From NCBI RefSeq assembly GCF_902833055.1, contig NZ_CADFEJ010000012.1, positions 62,001 through 126,000 of the forward strand: a stretch of DNA of 64,000 nt. The letters run 5' to 3'. Below are positions 55,922 through 64,000 of this stretch, in pieces. The notes beneath the pieces are model-generated. The model searched no databases and was not told the origin of the DNA. It was given only the letters and a program-made list of their open reading frames with translations. The DNA comes from Burkholderia territorii. GTDB taxonomy: Bacteria > Pseudomonadota > Gammaproteobacteria > Burkholderiales > Burkholderiaceae. Position 1 is the stretch's first letter, and every line of letters starts with the position of its first letter. The position numbers and the translations under genes are program-made.

Positions 55922-56779
55922 ATGACGACAACGACTCACGGTGCGGTCGAGCCCGGCAACTGGCTCGACGCGCAGCGCGATCCGGAAACGGGGATCGAGA
56001 GCCTGCGCGCGCATTTCAGCGGCCACGCGTACGATCCGCACGATCACGACGACATGCTGATCGGTTTTACGGAACAAGGCGTGCAGCGTTTCCAGTGCCA
56101 CCGGTCGCTGCATACGAGCGTGCCGGGCCGCGCGATCCTGATCGAGCCGGGCGCGCTGCACGACGGCCATGCGCCCGACGAAGGCGGCTTTACCTACGGG
56201 ATGCTGTACCTGCCGCTACCGTGGGTCGAACAGGCCGCGCACCGGCTGGGCCTGCCGGGCCTCGGCAGTGTCGAAGCCTCCTTCGGCCATACGCTCGTCG
56301 ACGACCGCGACCTCGTCCACGCGATCCGGCAGGCCATTCTCGCGATTCATGGCAATGAGGGCCGGCTTGCGCGCGATCAGACGCTCGACCGCCTGCTGAC
56401 GCGGCTCGGCGGTGAGCTGCGTGGCCCGCTCGCGACGCGCGAGCTTGCCGTACCGCCCGCGATCGCGCGCGTGCGCGACCTGCTTCACGCGCATATGGAT
56501 GGCAACCTCGGGCTCGACGAACTCGCGGCGCACGCCGGCATCGACCGCTTCCGGCTGACGCGACTGTTCCAGCGCGCGTTCGGCACGTCGCCGCACGCAT
56601 ACCTGGTGCGCTTGCGCCTGCGCGCCGCGCGCCGGCTGCTGGCAGCCGGCCGCACACCCGCGCAAGCCGCGGCGGACGTCGGTTTCGCCGACCAGAGCCA
56701 CCTGGGCCGCTGGTTCCGGCGCGCGTACCGGATGACGCCGGCCGCGTACCGGCGGATGTGCACAAACGTTCCAGACTGA
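55922..56779 (+). CDS. AraC-family regulator, AraC_binding cupin type
   Basis: A 285-aa protein. N-terminal HAYDPHDHDDMLIGFTEQGVQRF and PGRAILIEPGALHDGHA form the cupin; the C-terminal AraC HTH has LDELAAHAGIDRFRLTRLFQRAFG and AAADVGFADQSHLGRWFRRAY. It lies 44 nt upstream of the DUF2000 gene, in the same direction. Confidence 0.9.
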   Translation: MTTTTHGAVEPGNWLDAQRDPETGIESLRAHFSGHAYDPHDHDDMLIGFTEQGVQRFQCHRSLHTSVPGRAILIEPGALHDGHAPDEGGFTYGMLYLPLPWVEQAAHRLGLPGLGSVEASFGHTLVDDRDLVHAIRQAILAIHGNEGRLARDQTLDRLLTRLGGELRGPLATRELAVPPAIARVRDLLHAHMDGNLGLDELAAHAGIDRFRLTRLFQRAFGTSPHAYLVRLRLRAARRLLAAGRTPAQAAADVGFADQSHLGRWFRRAYRMTPAAYRRMCTNVPD

Positions 56780-56823
56780 TTGCGCGCGTCGCCCGATCAT
56801 GAGCGCTTCAACGAGGAGCACTC

Positions 56824-57231
56824 ATGTTCGATACGAAAGTGGCATTGATCGTGCGCGACGATCTCGCGACGTGGCAGAAACTCAATGTGGTCGCGTTTCT
56901 CGCGACGGGCATCGCTTCCGGCGCGCCGGAAGCGCTCGGCGAGCCTTACGAGGATGCGGCCGGGAATCGCTACGCGCGCATGTTCGGCCAGCCGATGCTG
57001 GTGTTCGCGGCCGACCTGGACGGTCTGCAGGCCGCGCATCGGCATGCCCTGTCGCGCGAAGTCAGGATCGTGCCGTACGTGCGCGCGATGTTCTCGACGG
57101 GGCACGATGCGGCCAATCGCGAAGTGTTTCGCGCCGAGGATCCGGCGAATCCGGATCTGGTCGGCCTGGCATTGCACGGACCGAAGAAAGCCGTGGACAA
57201 GGCGGTGAAGGGATTGACGCTGCACGCGTGA
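56824..57231 (+). CDS. DUF2000-family protein
   Basis: A 135-aa protein: MFDTKVALIVRDDLATWQKLNVVAFLATGI and FGQPMLVFAADLDGLQAAH are the family blocks (peptidyl-tRNA-hydrolase-like fold inferred). Uncharacterised family, often linked with AraC or LysE genes, as here. It is convergent with livF. Confidence 0.88.
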   Translation: MFDTKVALIVRDDLATWQKLNVVAFLATGIASGAPEALGEPYEDAAGNRYARMFGQPMLVFAADLDGLQAAHRHALSREVRIVPYVRAMFSTGHDAANREVFRAEDPANPDLVGLALHGPKKAVDKAVKGLTLHA

Positions 57232-57259
57232 GCGCGGCGGGCGGAGGATTCGACGGGTG

Positions 57260-57289
57260 TCGATTCGGCTTCGATCGAAACCGAATCGA
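57260..57289. terminator. Inverted repeat after DUF2000
   Basis: A 30-nt inverted repeat (TCGATTCGGCTTCGA / TCGAAACCGAATCGA, one mismatch) followed by CGATGGATTTT. Serves as the end signal for the DUF2000 transcript. Confidence 0.5.
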
Positions 57290-57310
57290 CGATGGATTTT
57301 CCCCGGACGG

Positions 57311-57343
57311 CGCGCTGCCGGTCCGCTCCGGACCGGCAGCGCG
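57311..57343. terminator. Perfect 15-bp hairpin after livF
   Basis: CGCGCTGCCGGTCCG / CGGACCGGCAGCGCG with CTC loop, 5 nt beyond the livF stop in the minus direction. There is no T-run, so it may act as a 3' end protector or a Rho-assisted stop for the liv operon. Confidence 0.55.
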
Positions 57344-57348
57344 TGAAA

Positions 57349-58049
<701 letters not shown>

Positions 58050-58050
<1 letters not shown>

Positions 58051-58823
58051 CACTCTTCCCCCAGATACGCCTTGATCACGCGCGGGTCGTTGCGGACCGC
58101 TTCCGGCGTGCCGATCACGATCGGCCGGCCGTGCTCCATCACGAGGATGCGGTCGGACACGCCCATCACGAGGCTCATGTCGTGCTCGATCAGCAGCACC
58201 GATACGCCGAACTCGCGGCGCAACTTGTCGATCAGGTGCTGCAGCTCGATCTTTTCCTGCGGGTTGAGGCCGGCCGCCGGCTCGTCCAGCATCAGCAGGC
58301 GCGGCTCGGTGATCATGCAGCGCGCGATCTCCAGGCGCCGCTGGTGCCCGTACGACAGCGTGCCCGCCGGCCGGTTCGCGACCGACGTCAAGCCCATCCG
58401 TTCGAGCCATACGGCCGCGCGTTCGAGTGCCTCCTTCTCCGCGCGACGATACGCGGGGGTCGCGAACAGGCCGTGCAGCATCCCCGACTTCACCTTGCGA
58501 TGCTGCGCGACGAGCAGGTTCTCGACGACCGTCAGCGACTTGAACAGGCGGATGTTCTGGAACGTGCGCACGAGACCCTTCAACGCGATCTTGTGGCTCG
58601 GCAGCCCGGCGATCGCGTGACCGTCGAGCACGACGTCGCCGCCGGTCGGCTTGTAGAAGCCGCCGACGCAGTTGAACACCGTGGTCTTGCCCGCGCCGTT
58701 CGGCCCGATGATCGCGAACACCTCGTTGCGGCGCACGTCGAAATCGATGCCGTCCACCGCGAGCAACCCGCCGAAGCGCATCTGCAGCCCGGCGACCTTC
58801 AACAATTCTGCATTCGCGCTCAT
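58050..58823 (-). CDS. livG: Branched-chain amino-acid ABC transporter ATPase
   Basis: A 257-aa ABC protein with Walker [14 protein letters not shown], signature [15 protein letters not shown], and Walker [14 protein letters not shown], plus the LivG-type C-terminus [22 protein letters not shown]. Its start overlaps the livM stop by 4 nt. Confidence 0.95.
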
Positions 58824-60091
58824 TGCGGCAGCTCCACGTGAGGACGGCTCGCGGGCAACAGGCCCTGCGGACGCCACATCATCATCAACACCATCACCAG
58901 GCCGAAGATCAGCATCCGGTACTCGGCGAAGCCGCGCGCGACTTCCGGCAGCACGGTCAGCAGGATCGCCGCGAGAATCACGCCGAGCTGCGAGCCCATC
59001 CCGCCGAGCACGACGATCGCGAGGATCAGCGCCGATTCGATGAAGGTGAACGATTCAGGATTCACGAGGCCCTGACGCGCCGCGAAGAATGCGCCGCCGA
59101 TGCCCGCGAACGCCGCGCCGAGCGTGAACGCCGACAGCTTGATGCGCGTCGGGTTCAGCCCCAGCGAACGGCATGCGATCTCGTCGTCGCGCAGCGCTTC
59201 CCATGCACGGCCCATCGGCATGCGGATCAGGCGGCTCGTCACGAACAGCGTGAAGCCGACCAGCACCAGCGCGATCAGGTACAGGAAGATCACCATGTGC
59301 TCGCCGCTGTATTCCAGCCCGATCAGTTCATGGAACGTCTTCGCGCCCTCGACGCTCGCCGAGCGCGCCATCTCGAAGCCGAACACCGTCGGCTTCGGAA
59401 TGCTCGAGATGCCGTCCGGGCCGCCGGTGAGGCTCGTCAGGTTGTTCGCGAGCAGGCGAATGATTTCGCCGAAGCCGAGCGTGACGATCGCGAGATAGTC
59501 GCCGCGCAGCCGCAGCACCGGGAAACCGAGCAGGAAGCCGAACGTCGCCGACGCGATCGCCGCGATCGGCAGACACTCCCAGAACGACAGCCCGAAATAC
59601 TGGTTCAGCATCGCGTACGTGTAGCCGCCGACCGCGTAGAACCCGACATAGCCGAGATCGAGCAGCCCCGCGAAACCGACCACGATGTTCAGCCCGAGGC
59701 CGAGGATCACGTAGATCAGCGCGAGCGTCGCGACGTCGACGGCACCGCGCGAACCGAAGAACGGCCACACGAGCCCGACCGCGAGCAGCACCCAGATGAT
59801 CGCGCGCTGCTGCTGCGCGCCCATCGCGGGCATCGCCGGCAGCTTGACCACGGATTTCGCGCGCACGAGCCACGGCTTGAACAACTGGAACAGGAACACG
59901 GCCGCGACCGCGATCCACACCGGGCGCCAGTGCGGCGTCAGCACGACCTGATAGCCGTCGAGCTTCAGCTGCAGGCCGAGCACCGGGATCGTGAGAATCG
60001 CCGTGAGCAGCGCGGCGGCCGCGGCATTCTTCAGCGCCTGGCCGATCGACGCGTCGGCGGCCGGACGGCGAACGGAAATGACTTGACTCAT
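58820..60091 (-). CDS. livM: Branched-chain amino-acid ABC transporter permease
   Basis: A 423-aa membrane protein with an N-terminal soluble plus hydrophobic extension (first about 110 residues) before the LivM core with [29 protein letters not shown] and [20 protein letters not shown] EAA-like loop ([15 protein letters not shown]). RBS GGGAGA upstream. Confidence 0.93.
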   Translation of the reverse strand: MSQVISVRRPAADASIGQALKNAAAAALLTAILTIPVLGLQLKLDGYQVVLTPHWRPVWIAVAAVFLFQLFKPWLVRAKSVVKLPAMPAMGAQQQRAIIWVLLAVGLVWPFFGSRGAVDVATLALIYVILGLGLNIVVGFAGLLDLGYVGFYAVGGYTYAMLNQYFGLSFWECLPIAAIASATFGFLLGFPVLRLRGDYLAIVTLGFGEIIRLLANNLTSLTGGPDGISSIPKPTVFGFEMARSASVEGAKTFHELIGLEYSGEHMVIFLYLIALVLVGFTLFVTSRLIRMPMGRAWEALRDDEIACRSLGLNPTRIKLSAFTLGAAFAGIGGAFFAARQGLVNPESFTFIESALILAIVVLGGMGSQLGVILAAILLTVLPEVARGFAEYRMLIFGLVMVLMMMWRPQGLLPASRPHVELPQ

Positions 60092-60102
60092 CTGCGTCTC
60101 CC

Positions 60103-61029
<927 letters not shown>

Positions 61030-61123
61030 GTGCGGGAAGCTCCCGTTGGCGCTGGGTCGCATGCCGTCGCCGGATCACGGCGTTCGGCCGCGCGCAACGC
61101 ACGGTGTCGTCTCGGGCCGCCCG

Positions 61124-61164
61124 TTGGCCGGGCAATGGGCCAATACTCGCCACTGCCCGGCCAA
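61124..61164. terminator. Inverted repeat between livK and livH, distal
   Basis: TTGGCCGGGCA / TGCCCGGCCAA, an 11-bp perfect stem with 19-nt loop, 95 nt before livH. It may partly terminate the operon or protect the livK mRNA end. Confidence 0.55.
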
Positions 61165-61165
61165 T

Positions 61166-61206
61166 GCGCGCCCGCCCCGTCCGGGTCTCGGACAGGGCGG
61201 GCGCGC
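61166..61206. terminator. Inverted repeat between livK and livH, proximal
   Basis: GCGCGCCCGCCC / GGGCGGGCGCGC, a 12-bp perfect stem with 17-nt loop, 17 nt after the livK stop in the minus direction. No T-run follows. Fits a stabilising hairpin that keeps the livK transcript more abundant than the membrane genes. Confidence 0.6.
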
Positions 61207-61223
61207 GGGCGGATACTCCGTTG

Positions 61224-62342
61224 TTACTTGGCGGCGGTCTTCGTCGCGTCCTTGTGCCACGTGTAGACGACGAACTTGAACGCCTTCAGGTCGCCCTGTG
61301 CGTCATACGCGACCTTGCCGATCGGCGTGTCGAACGTCGTCTTGTGCATGTACGCGGCGACCTTCGTCGGGTCGGTCGTCTTCGCGCCCGCGATCGCGTC
61401 GGCAATGATCTTCACCGCTGCGTACGCCGGCATCTGGAACGGGCCGTTCGGGTCGCGCTTCTTGTCCGCGAATGCCTTCACGAGCGCCGCGTTGGCCGGG
61501 TCGGCCGAGAAGTCGGCCGGCAGCGTGACCAGCATGCCTTCCGAAGCCGGGCCGGCGATCGCCGTCACGTCCTTGTTGCCCACGCCTTCAGGGCCCATGA
61601 ACGTGGCCTTCACGCCCTGCTCGCGCGCCTGGCGCATCAGCAGGCCCATTTCCGGGTGATAGCCGCCGAAGTAGACGAAATCGACGCCTTGCGACTTCAG
61701 CTTCGTGATGATCGCCGAGTAGTCCGAATCGCCGGCGTTGATGCCTTCGAACAGCACGACCGGGATCTTCGCGGCTTCGAGGTCCTTCTTCACCGACGAC
61801 GCGATGCCCTGGCCGTACGACTGCTTGTCGTGCAGGACCGCGACCTTCTTCGGCTTCACATTGTTGATGATGTAGTGCGCGGCGGCCGGGCCTTGCTGGT
61901 CGTCACGGCCGATCGTGCGGAAGATGAAGTGGCGCTTCTTGCCTTCCGTCAGCTGCGGCGCGGTGGCCGACGGCGTGACCATCACGATGCCTTCGTTTTC
62001 GTAGATGTCGGATGCGGGAATCGTCGAACCCGAGCACACGTGGCCGATCACGTACTTGATCTTCTGGCTGACGATCTTGTTCGCGACGGCGACGGCCTGC
62101 TTCGGTTCGCATGCGTCGTCCATCTGCACGACTTCGAACTTGTTGCCGCCCGCACCGCCGGCCGCGTTGATCTGTTCGATCGCGGTCAGCGCGCCGGCCT
62201 TGACCATGTCGCCGTACTGGGCGACCGAGCCGCTCATCGGACCAGCGATGGCGATCTTCACGGTTTCCGCTTGCGCGGCGGCGGCGCCGGCGGCGAACAG
62301 CACGGCGGCGACGGAAATGGACGTAAGACGGGACAGCGTCAT
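61224..62342 (-). CDS. livK: Branched-chain amino-acid ABC transporter substrate-binding protein
   Basis: A 372-aa periplasmic protein with signal peptide (MTLSRLTSISVAAVLFAAGAAAAQA) and the type I periplasmic-binding fold: VKIAIAGPMSGSVAQYGDMVKAG, DDACEPKQAVAVANKIV, VIGHVCSGSTIPAS. Binds leucine/isoleucine/valine or related amino acids. GAGGAG stands before the ATG. It is separated from livH by 194 nt with two hairpins. Confidence 0.95.
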   Translation of the reverse strand: MTLSRLTSISVAAVLFAAGAAAAQAETVKIAIAGPMSGSVAQYGDMVKAGALTAIEQINAAGGAGGNKFEVVQMDDACEPKQAVAVANKIVSQKIKYVIGHVCSGSTIPASDIYENEGIVMVTPSATAPQLTEGKKRHFIFRTIGRDDQQGPAAAHYIINNVKPKKVAVLHDKQSYGQGIASSVKKDLEAAKIPVVLFEGINAGDSDYSAIITKLKSQGVDFVYFGGYHPEMGLLMRQAREQGVKATFMGPEGVGNKDVTAIAGPASEGMLVTLPADFSADPANAALVKAFADKKRDPNGPFQMPAYAAVKIIADAIAGAKTTDPTKVAAYMHKTTFDTPIGKVAYDAQGDLKAFKFVVYTWHKDATKTAAK

Positions 62343-62494
62343 CTGGGAGCTCCTCGATGTTGTTTAGTCATACGGGCAAAGGCGGCATGACTTGCGCAAT
62401 CGAACAGCACCCGGGGCGAGGACATGGGACACGCCCGAGACACATGAAGACGGACCTGCGGAGGGATGTTGCGTAGCGGGGCCCGGCTCTTGCA

Positions 62495-62510
62495 GTCCCC
62501 CAAGGGGGAC
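62495..62510. repeat. Perfect palindrome in the livK leader
   Basis: GTCCCCC-AA-GGGGGAC. It lies about 155 nt upstream of the livK ATG, within the presumed untranslated leader. Confidence 0.6.
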
Positions 62511-62626
62511 GTCTGGTTCGGAAAGACATCGTGATGCGTCTTGCATTGCGCAAGCGTTTCGCCTGCCCCGCTTGCCAACTGCTCGTTCGGAGGGATGGTC
62601 CGACAGCCGTTGGCAAGGCAGTCGAA

Positions 62627-62657
62627 ATTATATGGGTGTTTTTAAATCGTCTGTCAA
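62627..62657 (-). promoter_or_regulatory. livK promoter, consensus boxes
   Basis: On the minus strand TTGACA (62657-62652) and TATAAT (62632-62627) are both perfect, separated by 19 nt. It starts a leader of about 280 nt before the ATG at 62342. Confidence 0.7.
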
Positions 62658-63156
62658 AAATGCCGCCTCCATGAGGGAAAACACGGAGAAACTTGGCGCG
62701 CGACGGGTGGCGATCCGGGAGCAACTGTGGCGGGCGGAGAACGTTTGCGGAAGGTGCAATTCGGTTGCGATTTTGGGCGGGTTAGCGGGGAGATGCCTTG
62801 AGGGGTTTGGGTTTCGGCGATCTCGCTGTTGCGCGCGGCATGCTTTTTCGGATGCTTGGGGCCGGATCGTCCAGGATCAATCGGCTGACGATTGCGCCCG
62901 CGTATATCGAGGCCTGGTGCTGCATCGGCGCAGTCAATCCTTCTGTTTGCCGACGTCGCGCCGATGTGTGAAAGCTGTTCGTTATTTTTGTGAAATAATG
63001 CGAACTCGCTTCAGCAATCCAGCCAGCCTTACCGCGAGTCGCACACTCCGCGATTCGCAGCCGCTTCAGGGCCGCTTCGACGCCCACACGTCCGCCGAGC
63101 CGCCAGCCAGTGATCTGCCGTTTTTTCTCGTTGCACGTCACCTGGTTCGGATCCCG

Positions 63157-63777
63157 ATGAATCATCCTCTCCGTCTTTCCTCCGCCGCAGCGCTTGCGTG
63201 TGCGCTTTCCGTTTCTGTTGCCGACGCTGCGGGCCGCGATTCGCTGGTCGATCGTTCCGGGAGCGCCAATGCGTTTCGTTCGGAACGTCGGGCGGTGGTC
63301 AGCAATGGTGCGCGCGCGGCGCTGCCGACGCAGCGGGAGAAATATGCACCTCCGGTTGAACGTAGCCCGTTCGATACGCCGGATACGCGGCCGTTGCGCG
63401 TCTCGGGCGATACGCTCGAGCCCCAGCCTTCGGTTGAACACGGAGCAGGCGATCCTGCATGGCCTTCGAATCGCGTTGCGCTCGGCGCGGGCGGCAGCGA
63501 CAGCCTCGGTCGCGCGCTGCCCCGATACGAACAGCGCGCGCAGAACTGGACCGATTATCTGAGGGCCAACGGATCACACGCGCCTGGCGGCAGGCATTCG
63601 TATGCGCCCATGCGGCCTTTCGATACCGCGCGCGGTCCGCACGGTGCGCCAAATCCGTACGATCCGTCAGTGCCGCAGCCAGAGACGCGGAAGTTCTATG
63701 ACAACGGCGCGGGTTCGAACTGCACGGTGACCGGCGGTGCTGGAGCGTCGCGCTCGTCTTGCAATATTGCCTGGTGA
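63157..63777 (+). CDS. Secreted hypothetical protein
   Basis: A 206-aa protein with signal peptide (MNHPLRLSSAAALACALSVSVADA). The mature part is polar and Pro/Gly/Arg-rich (PFDTPDTRPLRV, PFDTARGPHGAPNPYDPSVPQPE), largely disordered in appearance, ending NCTVTGGAGASRSSCNIAW with two Cys. No family recognised. The open frame goes back to 62392, but the signal peptide argues for ATG 63157. Confidence 0.6.
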   Translation: MNHPLRLSSAAALACALSVSVADAAGRDSLVDRSGSANAFRSERRAVVSNGARAALPTQREKYAPPVERSPFDTPDTRPLRVSGDTLEPQPSVEHGAGDPAWPSNRVALGAGGSDSLGRALPRYEQRAQNWTDYLRANGSHAPGGRHSYAPMRPFDTARGPHGAPNPYDPSVPQPETRKFYDNGAGSNCTVTGGAGASRSSCNIAW

Positions 63778-63919
63778 TGCAGGGCGGCCGGCAACGGCCT
63801 CACACTGCAGGCTGTGCAATCTCGCCGAGTGCATCCGCGTCCTGCGGCGGCTTGCCGTTCCGCTCCCGATGGTCCGTCGCCGCGTGCAGCGCCGAACGCC
63901 GACATCGCGCGAGCGCCCG

Positions 63920-64000
63920 TCACCTCGGCGAAACCACAATCGCCGCCCGCCGATTCTGCGCCCGCCCGGCCGGCGTCCGGTTGTCGCCCACCGGATCGCT
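63920..64000 (-). CDS. OmpA-family protein, C-terminal end only
   Basis: The window's right edge cuts this gene. The 26 visible residues (SDPVGDNRTPAGRAQNRR, then AAIVVSPR) are the conserved tail of the OmpA/MotB peptidoglycan-binding domain, with the Asn/Arg of NRTPAGRAQNRR. The stop is at 63920-63922. Most of the protein lies outside. Confidence 0.8.
   Translation of the reverse strand, partial: SDPVGDNRTPAGRAQNRRAAIVVSPR

Larger units (their letters stand above)
62343..63156. other. Long divergent region with livK leader
   Basis: 814 nt without a gene. The livK side has a promoter (62627-62657), a leader of about 280 nt with a palindrome (62495-62510) and a TTGCCAA / TTGGCAA pair. The 63157 side contains an AT-rich patch (TTATTTTTGTGAAATAATG near 62982-63001) that may be a promoter for the secreted protein. 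Confidence 0.5.

Noticed and set aside
62392..63156. N-terminal extension of the secreted hypothetical protein
   Set aside because: The frame is open but a clear signal peptide begins at 63157 and the upstream part is the livK regulatory region.

Overview
The window is GC-rich DNA typical of Burkholderia, most likely the Burkholderia cepacia complex. Three things point there: the dgdA/dgdR pair, which I recognise as very close to the 2,2-dialkylglycine decarboxylase locus described from B. cepacia; the strong G/C bias at third codon positions; and the general gene content (mms valine cluster, liv operon, flhDC, many LysR and AraC regulators). Species and replicon cannot be read from the sequence alone.

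Layout. 1-5.5 kb is an accessory stretch that is visibly less GC-rich at its left end. It holds an sce7725-family protein cut by the window edge, a RES-domain protein, small membrane and VOC proteins, and a first copper-type cassette (DUF2946, outer-membrane barrel-like protein, CopC, with a DUF4396 membrane protein convergent to it). 5.7-12.9 kb carries single genes: an isochorismatase-like protein, a secreted RNase T2, an HdeD-like membrane protein with a cysteine-protease-like tail, an XRE regulator, an HD hydrolase, a methyltransferase, and an MFS exporter with a divergent LysR. 12.9-22.6 kb is a six-gene valine-degradation operon on the minus strand with a divergent AraC regulator. 22.7-31 kb holds NfeD-slipin, a Tat-exported HAD phosphatase, and an M24 / EphD-like fusion / PF10118 operon. 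31 kb has a candidate small RNA. 32.8-37.8 kb has a purine permease, and a LysR gene divergent from a three-gene metallo-hydrolase operon.

38.0-43.7 kb starts with six 49-bp palindromic tandem repeats abutting the ribosome binding site of a sigma-54 activator. A ferredoxin, an SRPBCC protein, a second copper-type cassette (DUF2946, CopC, PCuAC, small membrane protein) and a LysE exporter follow. 43.8-49.6 kb holds a leucine-rich-repeat protein kinase, tRNA-Leu(GAG), and a regulatory island in which a hybrid histidine kinase and a LuxR-type response regulator flank an extra flhDC pair with no flagellar genes around it. 49.8-57.2 kb holds a secreted beta-helix protein, dgdR/dgdA, an SDR/AraC pair, and AraC/DUF2000. 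57.3-62.3 kb is a complete branched-chain amino-acid ABC transporter (livK-H-M-G-F, minus strand) with a long leader and strong intergenic hairpins. The right end has a secreted hypothetical protein and the last codons of an OmpA-family gene.

Functional themes: branched-chain amino-acid uptake (liv) and valine oxidation (mms) lie in the same window, copper handling appears twice, and several lineage-specific regulatory modules are present. The least ordinary items are the flhDC/hybrid kinase/response regulator island, the LRR-kinase, the 49-bp palindromic array, the sRNA candidate near 31 kb, and the sce7725-RES pair.
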